NCBI GenBank assembly: GCA_036562565.1
Contig: DATCJY010000048.1
Span: 1-64,000, forward strand
Source of the DNA: DATCJY01 sp036562565
Lineage (GTDB): Bacteria; Bacteroidota; Bacteroidia; Flavobacteriales_D; Sanyastnellaceae
Direction of reading: 5' to 3'
Length of the DNA stretch: 64,000 bases
Shown here in pieces: positions 1 through 8,111 of this stretch. The translations under genes and the position numbers were made by a program. Each line of letters begins with the position of its first letter. Position 1 is the first letter of the stretch. The notes beneath the pieces are model-generated. The model made no database searches, was not told the DNA's origin, and saw only the letters and a program-made list of their open reading frames with translations.

Positions 1-354
1 GTAGTGGTAGTAATAGGTTCGCTTTTTATTCTTCTTGTTTTGAAAACGAAATTTGATTGTTCCAGGCTGTTGTTCTTCTCCTATATGGATTTTAACCAGA
101 ATATAATTCGTATTCGGAAAAGCATGTATGTCCTCAATGTATGTGTGTGCTGATTCAAGCGTTATTTCATAGAGATGAAAATCGCTTCCATAGAAAAGAA
201 TTTCCAGTTGAGAATGCTTCATGCCAAGCCACCAGTTGGGTGGGTCCACACGCTGTATGAAGGAATTTGTGAATTGAGCGACTGCTTTATTGGGCTGCCA
301 AGAGAGAATTGATGTGAAGAAAACAAGTAGAAAAGAATATTTCGAAAACTTCAT
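1..354 (-). CDS. GH13 alpha-amylase / cyclomaltodextrinase, N-terminal part only (runs off left edge)
   Basis: An open frame reads leftward from ATG at 354 to the window edge without a stop (118 codons). It begins with a signal peptide ending near an AVAQ site, followed by the motif RVDPPNWWLGMKHSQLEIL. This is the typical opening of the N-terminal Ig-like domain of Bacteroidota neopullulanases/cyclomaltodextrinases (SusA-like GH13 enzymes), which usually read VEPPxWWxGMKxxxLQ. The catalytic barrel would lie outside the window, so catalytic residues cannot be checked. It is divergent from the CBM-like repeat protein at 442, which suggests a shared role in alpha-glucan use. Family recognition is by eye from a short N-terminus. 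Confidence 0.75.
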   Translation of the reverse strand, partial: MKFSKYSFLLVFFTSILSWQPNKAVAQFTNSFIQRVDPPNWWLGMKHSQLEILFYGSDFHLYEITLESAHTYIEDIHAFPNTNYILVKIHIGEEQQPGTIKFRFQNKKNKKRTYYYHY

Positions 355-361
355 GCAGAAC

Positions 362-391
362 TTTTGTATTTGCCGAAAATACATACTTTTG
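362..391 (+). promoter_or_regulatory. Putative Bacteroidota-type promoter for the CBM-like repeat gene
   Basis: TTTTG at 362-366 and TACTTTTG at 384-391 match the TTG / TANNTTTG promoter form of Bacteroidota with a 17-base spacer. The box lies 50 bases upstream of the ATG at 442. The spacer is at the short end of the usual range. Confidence 0.45.
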
Positions 392-441
392 ACAAAGTGT
401 TATTTGTACACGAAGTATTGTCCAACATTTAAACATACACT

Positions 442-2175
442 ATGAAAAAAATTTACTTATCAATTTTGTCCATGGTTGTCTGTAGCGTGATGAGCGCGCA
501 GACGGCTGTAACTCTCAATGTGGACCTATCGGGGCAGACGGTGTCCGCAGATGGCGTCCATGTTGCAGGTAACTTTGGTGATATCACAGCAGGTCTTCCG
601 GTTTGGGATCCTGCTGCTACTGAAATGACTGATCCTGACAGTGATGGTATTTACTCTGTTACATTGAACCTATTACCGGGTGTTTATCAATTCAAATTCG
701 TAAATGGTAATGCTTGGGGTGCTGATGAAGGAGATGGTGTTCCATTAGCATGTCGCTATCCTGGCTCTAACAACCGCGAGTTGGTGGTGGGTACATCAGC
801 CATTGAACGAACTTTTGTGTGGCAAGGCTGCGGTCCGGAAGGCGAGAAGGTTGTTCGTTTCCGTGTGGACATGAACACTTATATTGATGCTCCCGGGTCT
901 CCGGGTATTCACCCGGCCGGTATGCATGTGGCCGGTGATTTCCAAGGCTGGGTAGCATCTGATAGCCCATTGTATGATTACGATGGCAACAACATCTGGG
1001 AAGCATATTATTCCATTGGTGATTTGGATGCCATCGAATTCAAATACATCAATGGTACAGACTGGTCTAACCCGACTGAACACTTATCTACCGAATGCGG
1101 TGTTGAAAGTGGTAACCGTTTAGAGGTAATTACTGAAACCAATACCGTCCTTCCTGCTTATTGTTTCAATTCATGTTCTACTTGTACACTGCCTGCTCAA
1201 GTGACTTTCAAAGTAGATATGAGCCTGCAAACTGTTAGCCCAAATGGTGTTCACCTAGCGGGCGGTTTCGAAGCTGCCGGTTATCCAAACTGGAACCCGG
1301 GAGGTATTGCAATGACCGATGATGACGGTGATAATATTTATGAAGTGACATTGAGCTTGCCTGCCGGCTCATATGAATACAAATACGTGAATGGTAATGA
1401 ATGGGGCGGGGATGAGGCCGCTCCTATTGAGTGTGCTGCCGGAGGAACCAACCGTGGTATCACCATTACTTCTGATGAACCTATTACTGTGCAACATTGC
1501 TTCGGTCAATGTAATGAAACGTGCGTTGCTGATCCCGATCCGGCTGAGATTACTTTCTCTGTAAACATGAGCAATGAAACAATTGATCCGGCCGGTCCTT
1601 ATTTGATCGGAAGCTTCACTTCTCCGGCTTGGCAGGCAGGCGCTATCCAGTTGCAAGAATCTGCTGTTGCTGGTATTTGGTATGCTACTGTGACAGTATC
1701 AGGGCCTGCTCAGATTTACTACAAATTCGTGAACGGTATTCCAGATGCTGCCGATGAATCCAATAGCGAGGCGGATGGTATTGCTGAGTGTGGTGCTTCA
1801 AACGGATTGGGTGGATATAACCGCACCCATATTCGCACTGGCAATCCTGAAACATTGACAACTCCTTGCTTCAACTCGTGTGAAATTTGCGGCACCATCA
1901 TCTCGGTGGAGGAAAACAATGTTGTTAATGGTTTGTTGGTTTATCCAAACCCGGTTGAAGACGCGATGAACATCCGTTTCTCTAATAGCGTTGCCCAAAA
2001 GATTACTATCAATCTATACAACAACATGGGCCAATTGGTAACATCTCAAGACCTAGGCACATTTGCAGGCGAACGCCTCACTACTTTAAATACAGCTGAA
2101 CTAGCTTCCGGCATCTATACACTTGCTATTTCTAATGGCATCAAGAACCAGGTGGTACGTATCTCAGTGAAATAG
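442..2175 (+). CDS. Secreted protein with four CBM/E-set-like repeats and a T9SS sorting domain
   Basis: 577 residues. A signal peptide (1-20, ending SAQ) is followed by four related modules of about 110-120 residues starting near 21, 137, 252 and 368. Each opens with a V-T-F-x-V-D-M-like strand, then a GVHVAGxF turn, a MTDxDxDxIY segment, a YxxKFVNGN strand and a cysteine-containing end. This layout resembles the beta-sandwich starch/glycogen-binding (CBM20/CBM48-like) fold; that is inference. Residues about 495-577 form a T9SS type A sorting domain (YPNP, NMGQLV, LASGIYTL). No catalytic domain is visible. The divergent GH13 enzyme suggests a surface or secreted alpha-glucan-binding role. 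Confidence 0.75.
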   Translation: MKKIYLSILSMVVCSVMSAQTAVTLNVDLSGQTVSADGVHVAGNFGDITAGLPVWDPAATEMTDPDSDGIYSVTLNLLPGVYQFKFVNGNAWGADEGDGVPLACRYPGSNNRELVVGTSAIERTFVWQGCGPEGEKVVRFRVDMNTYIDAPGSPGIHPAGMHVAGDFQGWVASDSPLYDYDGNNIWEAYYSIGDLDAIEFKYINGTDWSNPTEHLSTECGVESGNRLEVITETNTVLPAYCFNSCSTCTLPAQVTFKVDMSLQTVSPNGVHLAGGFEAAGYPNWNPGGIAMTDDDGDNIYEVTLSLPAGSYEYKYVNGNEWGGDEAAPIECAAGGTNRGITITSDEPITVQHCFGQCNETCVADPDPAEITFSVNMSNETIDPAGPYLIGSFTSPAWQAGAIQLQESAVAGIWYATVTVSGPAQIYYKFVNGIPDAADESNSEADGIAECGASNGLGGYNRTHIRTGNPETLTTPCFNSCEICGTIISVEENNVVNGLLVYPNPVEDAMNIRFSNSVAQKITINLYNNMGQLVTSQDLGTFAGERLTTLNTAELASGIYTLAISNGIKNQVVRISVK

Positions 2176-2198
2176 GTGAATAAGCAATACATGAAATG

Positions 2199-2232
2199 AA
2201 AAAAGGCTTCCTCATTCGAGGAAGCCTTTTTT
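2199..2232. terminator. Bidirectional rho-independent terminator
   Basis: Perfect 15-base inverted repeat (2199-2213 and 2218-2232) with a 4-base ATTC loop, flanked by A-runs and T-runs. It sits between two convergent genes and can serve both. Confidence 0.9.
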
Positions 2233-2258
2233 ATTACCCATACATCTAATTCTATCTA

Positions 2259-3578
2259 TTATTTTCTTGTAGTTGAAGGCCTATTGGCACCTCCGTTGCT
2301 CGGAGTAGAACGTTGCTGGCTTGGAGCCGAACGCTGTGGAGTCACATTGCGTTGGGGGGTGTTGTTGCGTTGTGGGCTCACACCGGAATGGTTGCGTTGG
2401 GTATTTCCCTTGTTAACATTACCGGGAGCTTTTGCAGGTTCTCTGGAAGGTGTTGCCTTAGAAGGTGCTTTGTTGTCTCTGCTCATATTAGGAGCAGGCT
2501 TCACATTGCGCTCGTTGTTCTTCGGTTCAACACGTGTGGGTTGTTCCTTTTGCATGGGCGCATTGCCTTTTTGCACTTCGCGTTGTTGTGGTTGTCCTTT
2601 TGAAATATCAGAAGGTTGTTGCTTTCTGGTTTCTGCAGGAGTAGCCACTTTGCGATCTGCAGGTGTTGTTCTGTTTGCAGGAGCTGTTTGAATTGCGCGT
2701 TGTTGTTCATTTCCTACTTCTTTGCGTTGTGCATCAGCTTTGTTTGCAGGTGCTTTTTCCATGCTTCTCACACGCTCGCTACCTAGTACTTTAGGCCGGT
2801 TGGGTGATTGATCTTGAGCCATTTTGTAATGGCTTTGTTGATAGCGATTCTGTACTGTTGGAGCTGTTTTCATGCGTGGTCCGTAAATCGCATAAGAGTC
2901 GTAGTGACGATATTCATACACTCTGTGATAATAGGGACGGTAGTGATAACATGCATGGTAGTGCACTCTCCAAGGACGTACATGCCATGGACGCCACCAG
3001 GTAGGATAATAGTTCCAATACCAAGGTGAATGCCAGCATACATATGTAGGCATGTAGATGTATTGCACACATGGCCAGTACCACACGTTTACCACAACAA
3101 ACACTGTTTCAATCATAGCGTCAGGACCGCCTTTACCACCGGTAGCGCGTTCCTCCATCGGTTCAATGAGCATATCAGGGCCATAAAGTTCTTCGGCTCC
3201 ACGCATCTGGATGGTGGCCATTTTTTCATCTGTTTTCTCAATGGTAATAACAGCTATGTCTTGTGTTTCACTTTCATTGAGGTCTACTTGTAGCACCAAT
3301 ACGCGAGATTTATTTTCACCTATATCGTACACTTTGATATAGTCGGTTTGGCCATCTTCGTTCAAGTCCAAGTTGTTGACGTTGTTCGATTCTGAGTTCA
3401 ATGCAGCCTCAAATTCTTCAGGACTCTTTGATTTCTTGAAAAGTTCCAAGGCACCTTGCAGGCTGAAGTTGTCTCCTGCAAGCCCTGTTGAATCAGCAGC
3501 GTTGATGTCTTGTGCAATGGTTTGCTGTGCAAGTCCTATTGCCACAAGAAGCATAATTCCTTTGATGATGTTTTTCAT
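2259..3578 (-). CDS. Secreted protein with a Trp/Tyr/His-rich core and a disordered Q/P/R tail
   Basis: 439 residues, not assigned to a named family. An N-terminal signal peptide (ending TIAQ) is followed by a globular section of about 140 residues with a DLNEDGQTDYIKV segment. Next comes a core at roughly 165-230 that is unusually dense in W, Y, H and P with three Cys (for example WYWPCVQYIYMPTY and SPWYWNYYPTWWRPWHVRPW). From about 250 the protein is low-complexity: Q, N, P, R, K and T with recurring QQR/TPQR units. Similar proteins are common hypothetical proteins in Bacteroidota. An extracytoplasmic location is likely; metal or polymer binding by the aromatic/His core is only a guess. Confidence 0.6.
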   Translation of the reverse strand: MKNIIKGIMLLVAIGLAQQTIAQDINAADSTGLAGDNFSLQGALELFKKSKSPEEFEAALNSESNNVNNLDLNEDGQTDYIKVYDIGENKSRVLVLQVDLNESETQDIAVITIEKTDEKMATIQMRGAEELYGPDMLIEPMEERATGGKGGPDAMIETVFVVVNVWYWPCVQYIYMPTYVCWHSPWYWNYYPTWWRPWHVRPWRVHYHACYHYRPYYHRVYEYRHYDSYAIYGPRMKTAPTVQNRYQQSHYKMAQDQSPNRPKVLGSERVRSMEKAPANKADAQRKEVGNEQQRAIQTAPANRTTPADRKVATPAETRKQQPSDISKGQPQQREVQKGNAPMQKEQPTRVEPKNNERNVKPAPNMSRDNKAPSKATPSREPAKAPGNVNKGNTQRNHSGVSPQRNNTPQRNVTPQRSAPSQQRSTPSNGGANRPSTTRK

Positions 3579-3773
3579 AACGTTGCGTTTTAATTGTTAT
3601 AGAAGAGTGAAAACAAATTAGAGGCCATTTTTTGTAACCGGATGTCAATACACGTTAAAATTCAAACTAATCTGCTCATCCTCATGTGATTTTCTAACAA
3701 TTGAATCTTAAATTTTAATCGAAAATGATGTACAGGGCAGGCGAGAATCAATGGCTACCTTCGCATACCGATA

Positions 3774-6161
3774 ATGAAAGATTTATTCCAAAATTTTACG
3801 CTCTTCTTCCTTGCTTTGCTCTTGTGCAGTCATGCGGCCTATGCTCAGACATCTGACTTGGTGGTGAAAGGTGTGGTGGTGGATGATGCCAATGTAGTTC
3901 TTCCATTTGCCAGCGTGCGAGCATTTCAATCAAGAGATTCTCTCTTCGTGAATGGCAGTGTGACCAATGCTGATGGTGCATTTTCATTGACTCTTCCCTC
4001 AGGAAATTATTACGTGGAAATTGGTTTTCTCGGGATGCAATCTCAATTCAGAAACCTGAGCAAATCCAGTGGTGAGCTCCATCTTGGTACCATCAAGTTG
4101 AGCGTTTCATCCATCAGCACGGGTGAAGTATCTGTGATTGCCGATAAAAATTTGGCCGAATTAAAACTCGACAAACGTGTTTACAATGTCAGTGCAGACC
4201 TCAACAACCAAGGGGCCAATGCAACAGAAATATTGGAGAATATTCCTTCCATTACAGTGGATACAGACGGTAATGTGAGTCTTCGTGGAAACAGTGGCGT
4301 ACGCATTTTAATTGACGGGAAATATTCTGGTTTTGGATCTACTCCTGATGCATTGCGCTCGTTGCAAGCGGATATGATTGACCGCATTGAAGTCATCACA
4401 AATGCATCTGCACGCTATGACGCACAAGGAGAAGCAGGTATCATCAATATTATTCTGAAGAAAAATAAACGCAGTGGTTGGAATGGTTCAGTGCATGCGC
4501 GCGTGGGTTACTATCCTGAATTCGGTGGCGGATTTAATTTGAATTACAAGAAAAATAAATTCAATTTTAATTTGGGTTATAACTTCAACCGCAATGAAGG
4601 TCCTGGCAAGAGCACAACCTATCAACGCCTTACTTCACAAGATACATCGTTCACGTATCGTCAGTTGTATGATCAATTGCGCAAGAAATTTGGTCACCAT
4701 CTGAATGCCGGTATTGATTACGATTTCAATGAACGCAATTCTGTTTCACTGGGAGTTGGTATTCGTACTGCATATGGAAAGCACCTCATTGAACGCATAT
4801 ATGAGAACATGGACAGTGATGATGTTTTGCTCTTCACCAATACCCGTATTGAGTGGAACAATGAATTGGAGGACTTGATTGAAGGAACCATTTCCTACCA
4901 CAAGAAGTTTCGTAAGGAAGGTGCTTCATGGACAACAGAAGCCAAATGGTTCAGAGATGATGACCTGGAACGTTCTGATTATTGGGAGTATTCCACACTT
5001 ACTCCGGTAGATGCGATAGAGCGCTCTCATGCGTATGTAAAGGAGAGGAACTTCCTTGCCCAGTCGGATTTTATTTGGCCAATCAGTCAAGAAGGAAAAA
5101 TAGAAACAGGTGTGCGCTCGCAGCAGCGAGAGATGAACAATGATTTCGGTTTTGGGGAAAGACTTGAAGGCGTGTGGTTTGAACTAGCACACTTTAATGA
5201 TCAATTCGATTACTTGGAGCGTGTACATGCTGCTTATTTGATGGGGTCGAATACATATGAGAAGTGGTCTTATCAAATCGGAGTTCGCGGAGAATATTCC
5301 GATATCACCACGAAGCAAGTCTCTTTGTCCAATCGAAACAGCAAGCAGTATTTCAATTTGTTCCCGAGTGCGGCAGTGTCTTATAAAAGCAATGACAATC
5401 GCACCTTTCAGCTAAGTTATAGCCGCAGAATCAATCGTCCCGGACAATGGTCGCTTATGCCGTTCATGAAGTTTGGTGACAACCGTGAGATGCGAATCGG
5501 TAATCCCGATATCAACCCTGAGTTGACTGATGCTTATGAAGCCGGCATCATGCAATACTTCTCAAAAGGTTCATTACTAAGCACGATATATTACCGAAAG
5601 ACCAATCACAACATGGAAACCATTTCCATTGCAGGTGATGATGGTATTATCTATCGAAAGCCTGTGAATCTCGGTCATAGAGAAGCTTATGGTTTTGAAT
5701 TTAATTTGAATTATACGCCTGTTGCTTCATTGCGAATTACTACGGGTTTGAATCTCTATCAACAAACGGTGAAAGGAACGTATGAGGACATGCATTACGA
5801 TGTAAAGAATTTTTCATGGACCAATCGCACGAGTGTCAACTATTCATTAAAGAGTAAGACACGTATGCAGGTATCGGGTAACTATGAAGCACCGCGCATT
5901 AACGCGCAGGGAAGGACATTGGCTATTTTCTTTATGGATGCTGCGATTACTCAAGATATCGGCAAGAATGCAACATTGGGTTTGAATGTGCGTGATGTAT
6001 TCAACTCAAGACGCTGGCGAAACATTGTTGATACACCAACGATTTACAGTGAAACAAATACCCAATGGCGCCCTCGCAATGCGCGCTTGGTATTCACTTA
6101 TCGATTCAATCAGAAAGCACAGCCACAGGAGAAGCAACAGGACTTCTTTGATGCGGATTGA
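3774..6161 (+). CDS. TonB-dependent receptor, outer-membrane beta-barrel family
   Basis: 795 residues. A signal peptide (about 1-24) is followed by a carboxypeptidase-regulatory-like domain (about 28-110, with LPFASVRAFQSRDS). The plug domain follows (about 120-235: LENIPSITVDTDGNVSLRG, then a GEAGIINIILKKNKR segment typical of this family). The rest is a long beta-barrel ending in repeated amphipathic strands (NARLVFTYRFN near the end). This is the layout of the outer-membrane beta-barrel family related to SusC/TonB receptors, but no SusD gene is adjacent and the substrate is unknown. It is monocistronic and convergent with the oxidoreductase downstream. Confidence 0.85.
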   Translation: MKDLFQNFTLFFLALLLCSHAAYAQTSDLVVKGVVVDDANVVLPFASVRAFQSRDSLFVNGSVTNADGAFSLTLPSGNYYVEIGFLGMQSQFRNLSKSSGELHLGTIKLSVSSISTGEVSVIADKNLAELKLDKRVYNVSADLNNQGANATEILENIPSITVDTDGNVSLRGNSGVRILIDGKYSGFGSTPDALRSLQADMIDRIEVITNASARYDAQGEAGIINIILKKNKRSGWNGSVHARVGYYPEFGGGFNLNYKKNKFNFNLGYNFNRNEGPGKSTTYQRLTSQDTSFTYRQLYDQLRKKFGHHLNAGIDYDFNERNSVSLGVGIRTAYGKHLIERIYENMDSDDVLLFTNTRIEWNNELEDLIEGTISYHKKFRKEGASWTTEAKWFRDDDLERSDYWEYSTLTPVDAIERSHAYVKERNFLAQSDFIWPISQEGKIETGVRSQQREMNNDFGFGERLEGVWFELAHFNDQFDYLERVHAAYLMGSNTYEKWSYQIGVRGEYSDITTKQVSLSNRNSKQYFNLFPSAAVSYKSNDNRTFQLSYSRRINRPGQWSLMPFMKFGDNREMRIGNPDINPELTDAYEAGIMQYFSKGSLLSTIYYRKTNHNMETISIAGDDGIIYRKPVNLGHREAYGFEFNLNYTPVASLRITTGLNLYQQTVKGTYEDMHYDVKNFSWTNRTSVNYSLKSKTRMQVSGNYEAPRINAQGRTLAIFFMDAAITQDIGKNATLGLNVRDVFNSRRWRNIVDTPTIYSETNTQWRPRNARLVFTYRFNQKAQPQEKQQDFFDAD

Positions 6162-6197
6162 TGGTTCTTTTCTCCAACGTTAAGCGTTTCTTGAGGC

Positions 6198-7205
6198 CTA
6201 GTGTTTGGTTTGCTGCAATAATTCGTAGCTATGAATCTTGGCTTGCGGATCAAAGATGTGACTCACAAACATTAGTTCGTCCAATTGATATTGCTCCTGA
6301 AATGCACTGAGTTTTTGTTTGACCGTTTCAACATTCCCAGTGAAAGAGTAATATCCCATTTGCATAACGGCTGCTTTTACTTGGGGGCTCCAGAAGGAAT
6401 CGAGGTCGTGAATAGGAGGTGGCAAGGGTCTTCTTCTTCCTGTTACGATGCTTGCCGCCAACTGGTAAAACGAAGTTTTCAGAAAATCCGCTTCTTCATT
6501 GGTATCAGCAACCACTGCGTTAACACAAGCAAGCACATAAGGGGCATCGAGTTGTTGGCTCGGAATGAAATTGCTGCGATAAATTTCTACTGCCGCTTCA
6601 AAGTGAGTAGGAGCGAAGTGTGTTGCAAAGGCATATGGCAAACCGAGTCGTGCAGCAAGATATGCACTGTCTGTACTTGAACCCAATATCCATAAAGGAA
6701 CATTGACTCCTTCACCCGGAATAGCTCTCACCGGTGAAGTAGAATTATCGCTGGAGAAATAACGTTGCAGAGCAACCACATCGTTTGGAAACGAATGCAC
6801 TGCCGCATCGATATTGTAGCCTCGCAAAGCACGTGCTGTCGCTTGGTCAGTCCCGGGAGCTCGGCCCAATCCCAGGTCAATGCGGTCAGGATAAATGGTA
6901 GCGAGTGTGCCAAATTGCTCGGCCACGATGAGTGGTGAATGATTTGGCAACATGATTCCTCCACTTCCTATACGCATGTGTTTGGTGGCTCCGGCCATGT
7001 GCCCGATTAGGACGGCCGTTGCAGAACTTGCTACACTATCCATGTTGTGGTGCTCGGCTAACCAATAGCGATAGTAACCAAATCGCTCCACCGCCTTTGC
7101 AAGTTCTTGGCTGTTGGCGATACATTGAGCAATGGTGCTGCCTTCTGTAATAGGAACAAGATCAAGAACTGAATAAGGAATATCTGCAAGTGTCTTTTGT
7201 GCCAT
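6198..7205 (-). CDS. Luciferase-like (LLM) flavin-dependent monooxygenase
   Basis: About 335 residues from the ATG at 7205. A longer frame starts only at a TTG at 7226, so 7205 is preferred. Family markers are the N-terminal [23 protein letters not shown], a central [23 protein letters not shown] written here in part ([14 protein letters not shown]), and [12 protein letters not shown]. These match the bacterial luciferase-like alkanal/LLM class (YhbW-type) of FMNH2-dependent oxidoreductases, cytosolic TIM barrels of about 330-340 residues. The natural substrate of this subfamily is mostly unknown. It is monocistronic. Confidence 0.85.
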   Translation of the reverse strand: MAQKTLADIPYSVLDLVPITEGSTIAQCIANSQELAKAVERFGYYRYWLAEHHNMDSVASSATAVLIGHMAGATKHMRIGSGGIMLPNHSPLIVAEQFGTLATIYPDRIDLGLGRAPGTDQATARALRGYNIDAAVHSFPNDVVALQRYFSSDNSTSPVRAIPGEGVNVPLWILGSSTDSAYLAARLGLPYAFATHFAPTHFEAAVEIYRSNFIPSQQLDAPYVLACVNAVVADTNEEADFLKTSFYQLAASIVTGRRRPLPPPIHDLDSFWSPQVKAAVMQMGYYSFTGNVETVKQKLSAFQEQYQLDELMFVSHIFDPQAKIHSYELLQQTKH

Positions 7206-7327
7206 AGTATGAAACAATCGAAACAAATGGAATCTACACTCCGATTGCGTGGCACAATATTATTTGCACCGAGGCCTGAACCGCTCTGAGATAGATCAAT
7301 ATCACAAAGCTTAACACTTGTGCGATG

Positions 7328-8029
7328 TTAGAAGAAGTAGAAGCGCAATCCTGCATAGCTGCGCTTCAATGTTTGAATACTTGCGGTGTGAAAATCCTGC
7401 TCGTTTTGACCAATTAAATTAATTAAACCAAGTGAATAAACGGCTTCTAGTTTAATTCTGTATTTGTTGGAGGAAAGGGGAATGCCCACACCGAAGTCAG
7501 CATGCAGGTTGTAGGATTTCGTTGTTGGATAGAGGCTTATGAATTGCTTGAGCGGAATAGCCGGTCGAAATCCGGTTATGATGTAAGGCGTGCTGTTATC
7601 TCCGGCTTCATTTGTCTTGCTACCAAGTGCGAATTGAACAACCACCGGTATTTCTACTTCTACCGGAAAGATGTCTGAATGTTTTTTATTCAGAAGTCGT
7701 TGATCGTATTCCAAGGTCGGCCGGAGGTAGTGGGCTTCAATGCCAAGTCGAAATTGGAAACGGTTGTGTAGCGGAATATTGTAATGGATGGATGCATTGA
7801 TGCCGGCTCTGTTTTTGGCTGAAACATATCCCAACCTACTGGTGCTATCCAATATGGTGTATGGAGTTGCTTTGAGTTCCATGACACTGTAAGAGGCACC
7901 GATACCAATAAATAGTCGATCTCTGACAGTGGAACGGGACTTGGACGTTTCTTGCGCAGCTTCATCCTGTGCACTCGAACAGTGATGAATCAAAGCAAAA
8001 GCTAGTAGGAGATAAATGTGTTTCAACAT
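7328..8029 (-). CDS. PorT-like outer-membrane beta-barrel protein
   Basis: 233 residues when started at ATG 8029 (signal peptide ending HHCSSAQ). A longer reading frame to 8083 runs through a terminator hairpin and is rejected. The mature part has alternating strands of an eight-stranded-type barrel and the pattern EVEIPVVVQFALGSK, PYIITGFRPAIPL, ADFGVGIPL, IKLEAVYSLGLINL, ending YAGLRFYFF. This resembles the PorT family outer-membrane proteins of Bacteroidota. PorT itself is a T9SS component; whether this is the true PorT or a paralogue cannot be decided without alignment. Confidence 0.6.
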   Translation of the reverse strand: MLKHIYLLLAFALIHHCSSAQDEAAQETSKSRSTVRDRLFIGIGASYSVMELKATPYTILDSTSRLGYVSAKNRAGINASIHYNIPLHNRFQFRLGIEAHYLRPTLEYDQRLLNKKHSDIFPVEVEIPVVVQFALGSKTNEAGDNSTPYIITGFRPAIPLKQFISLYPTTKSYNLHADFGVGIPLSSNKYRIKLEAVYSLGLINLIGQNEQDFHTASIQTLKRSYAGLRFYFF

Positions 8030-8049
8030 ATTGGAAAGGTATAAACAAA

Positions 8050-8075
8050 CAGGGACGCTAACATTAGCGTCCCTG
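8050..8075 (-). terminator. Terminator of the M16 peptidase operon
   Basis: 12-base perfect inverted repeat (8050-8061 with 8064-8075) centred on CA, so the real loop is at least four bases. On the minus strand it is followed by TTTGTTTAT. It lies 37 bases beyond the stop of the downstream M16 gene. Confidence 0.7.
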
Positions 8076-8111
8076 CAAATCACTTAAAAAATGTGGTCAA
8101 TCTTTTAAAGA

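Noticed and set aside
8030..8083. Longer N-terminus for the PorT-like gene
   Set aside because: It would translate through the M16 operon terminator and place the signal peptide internally.
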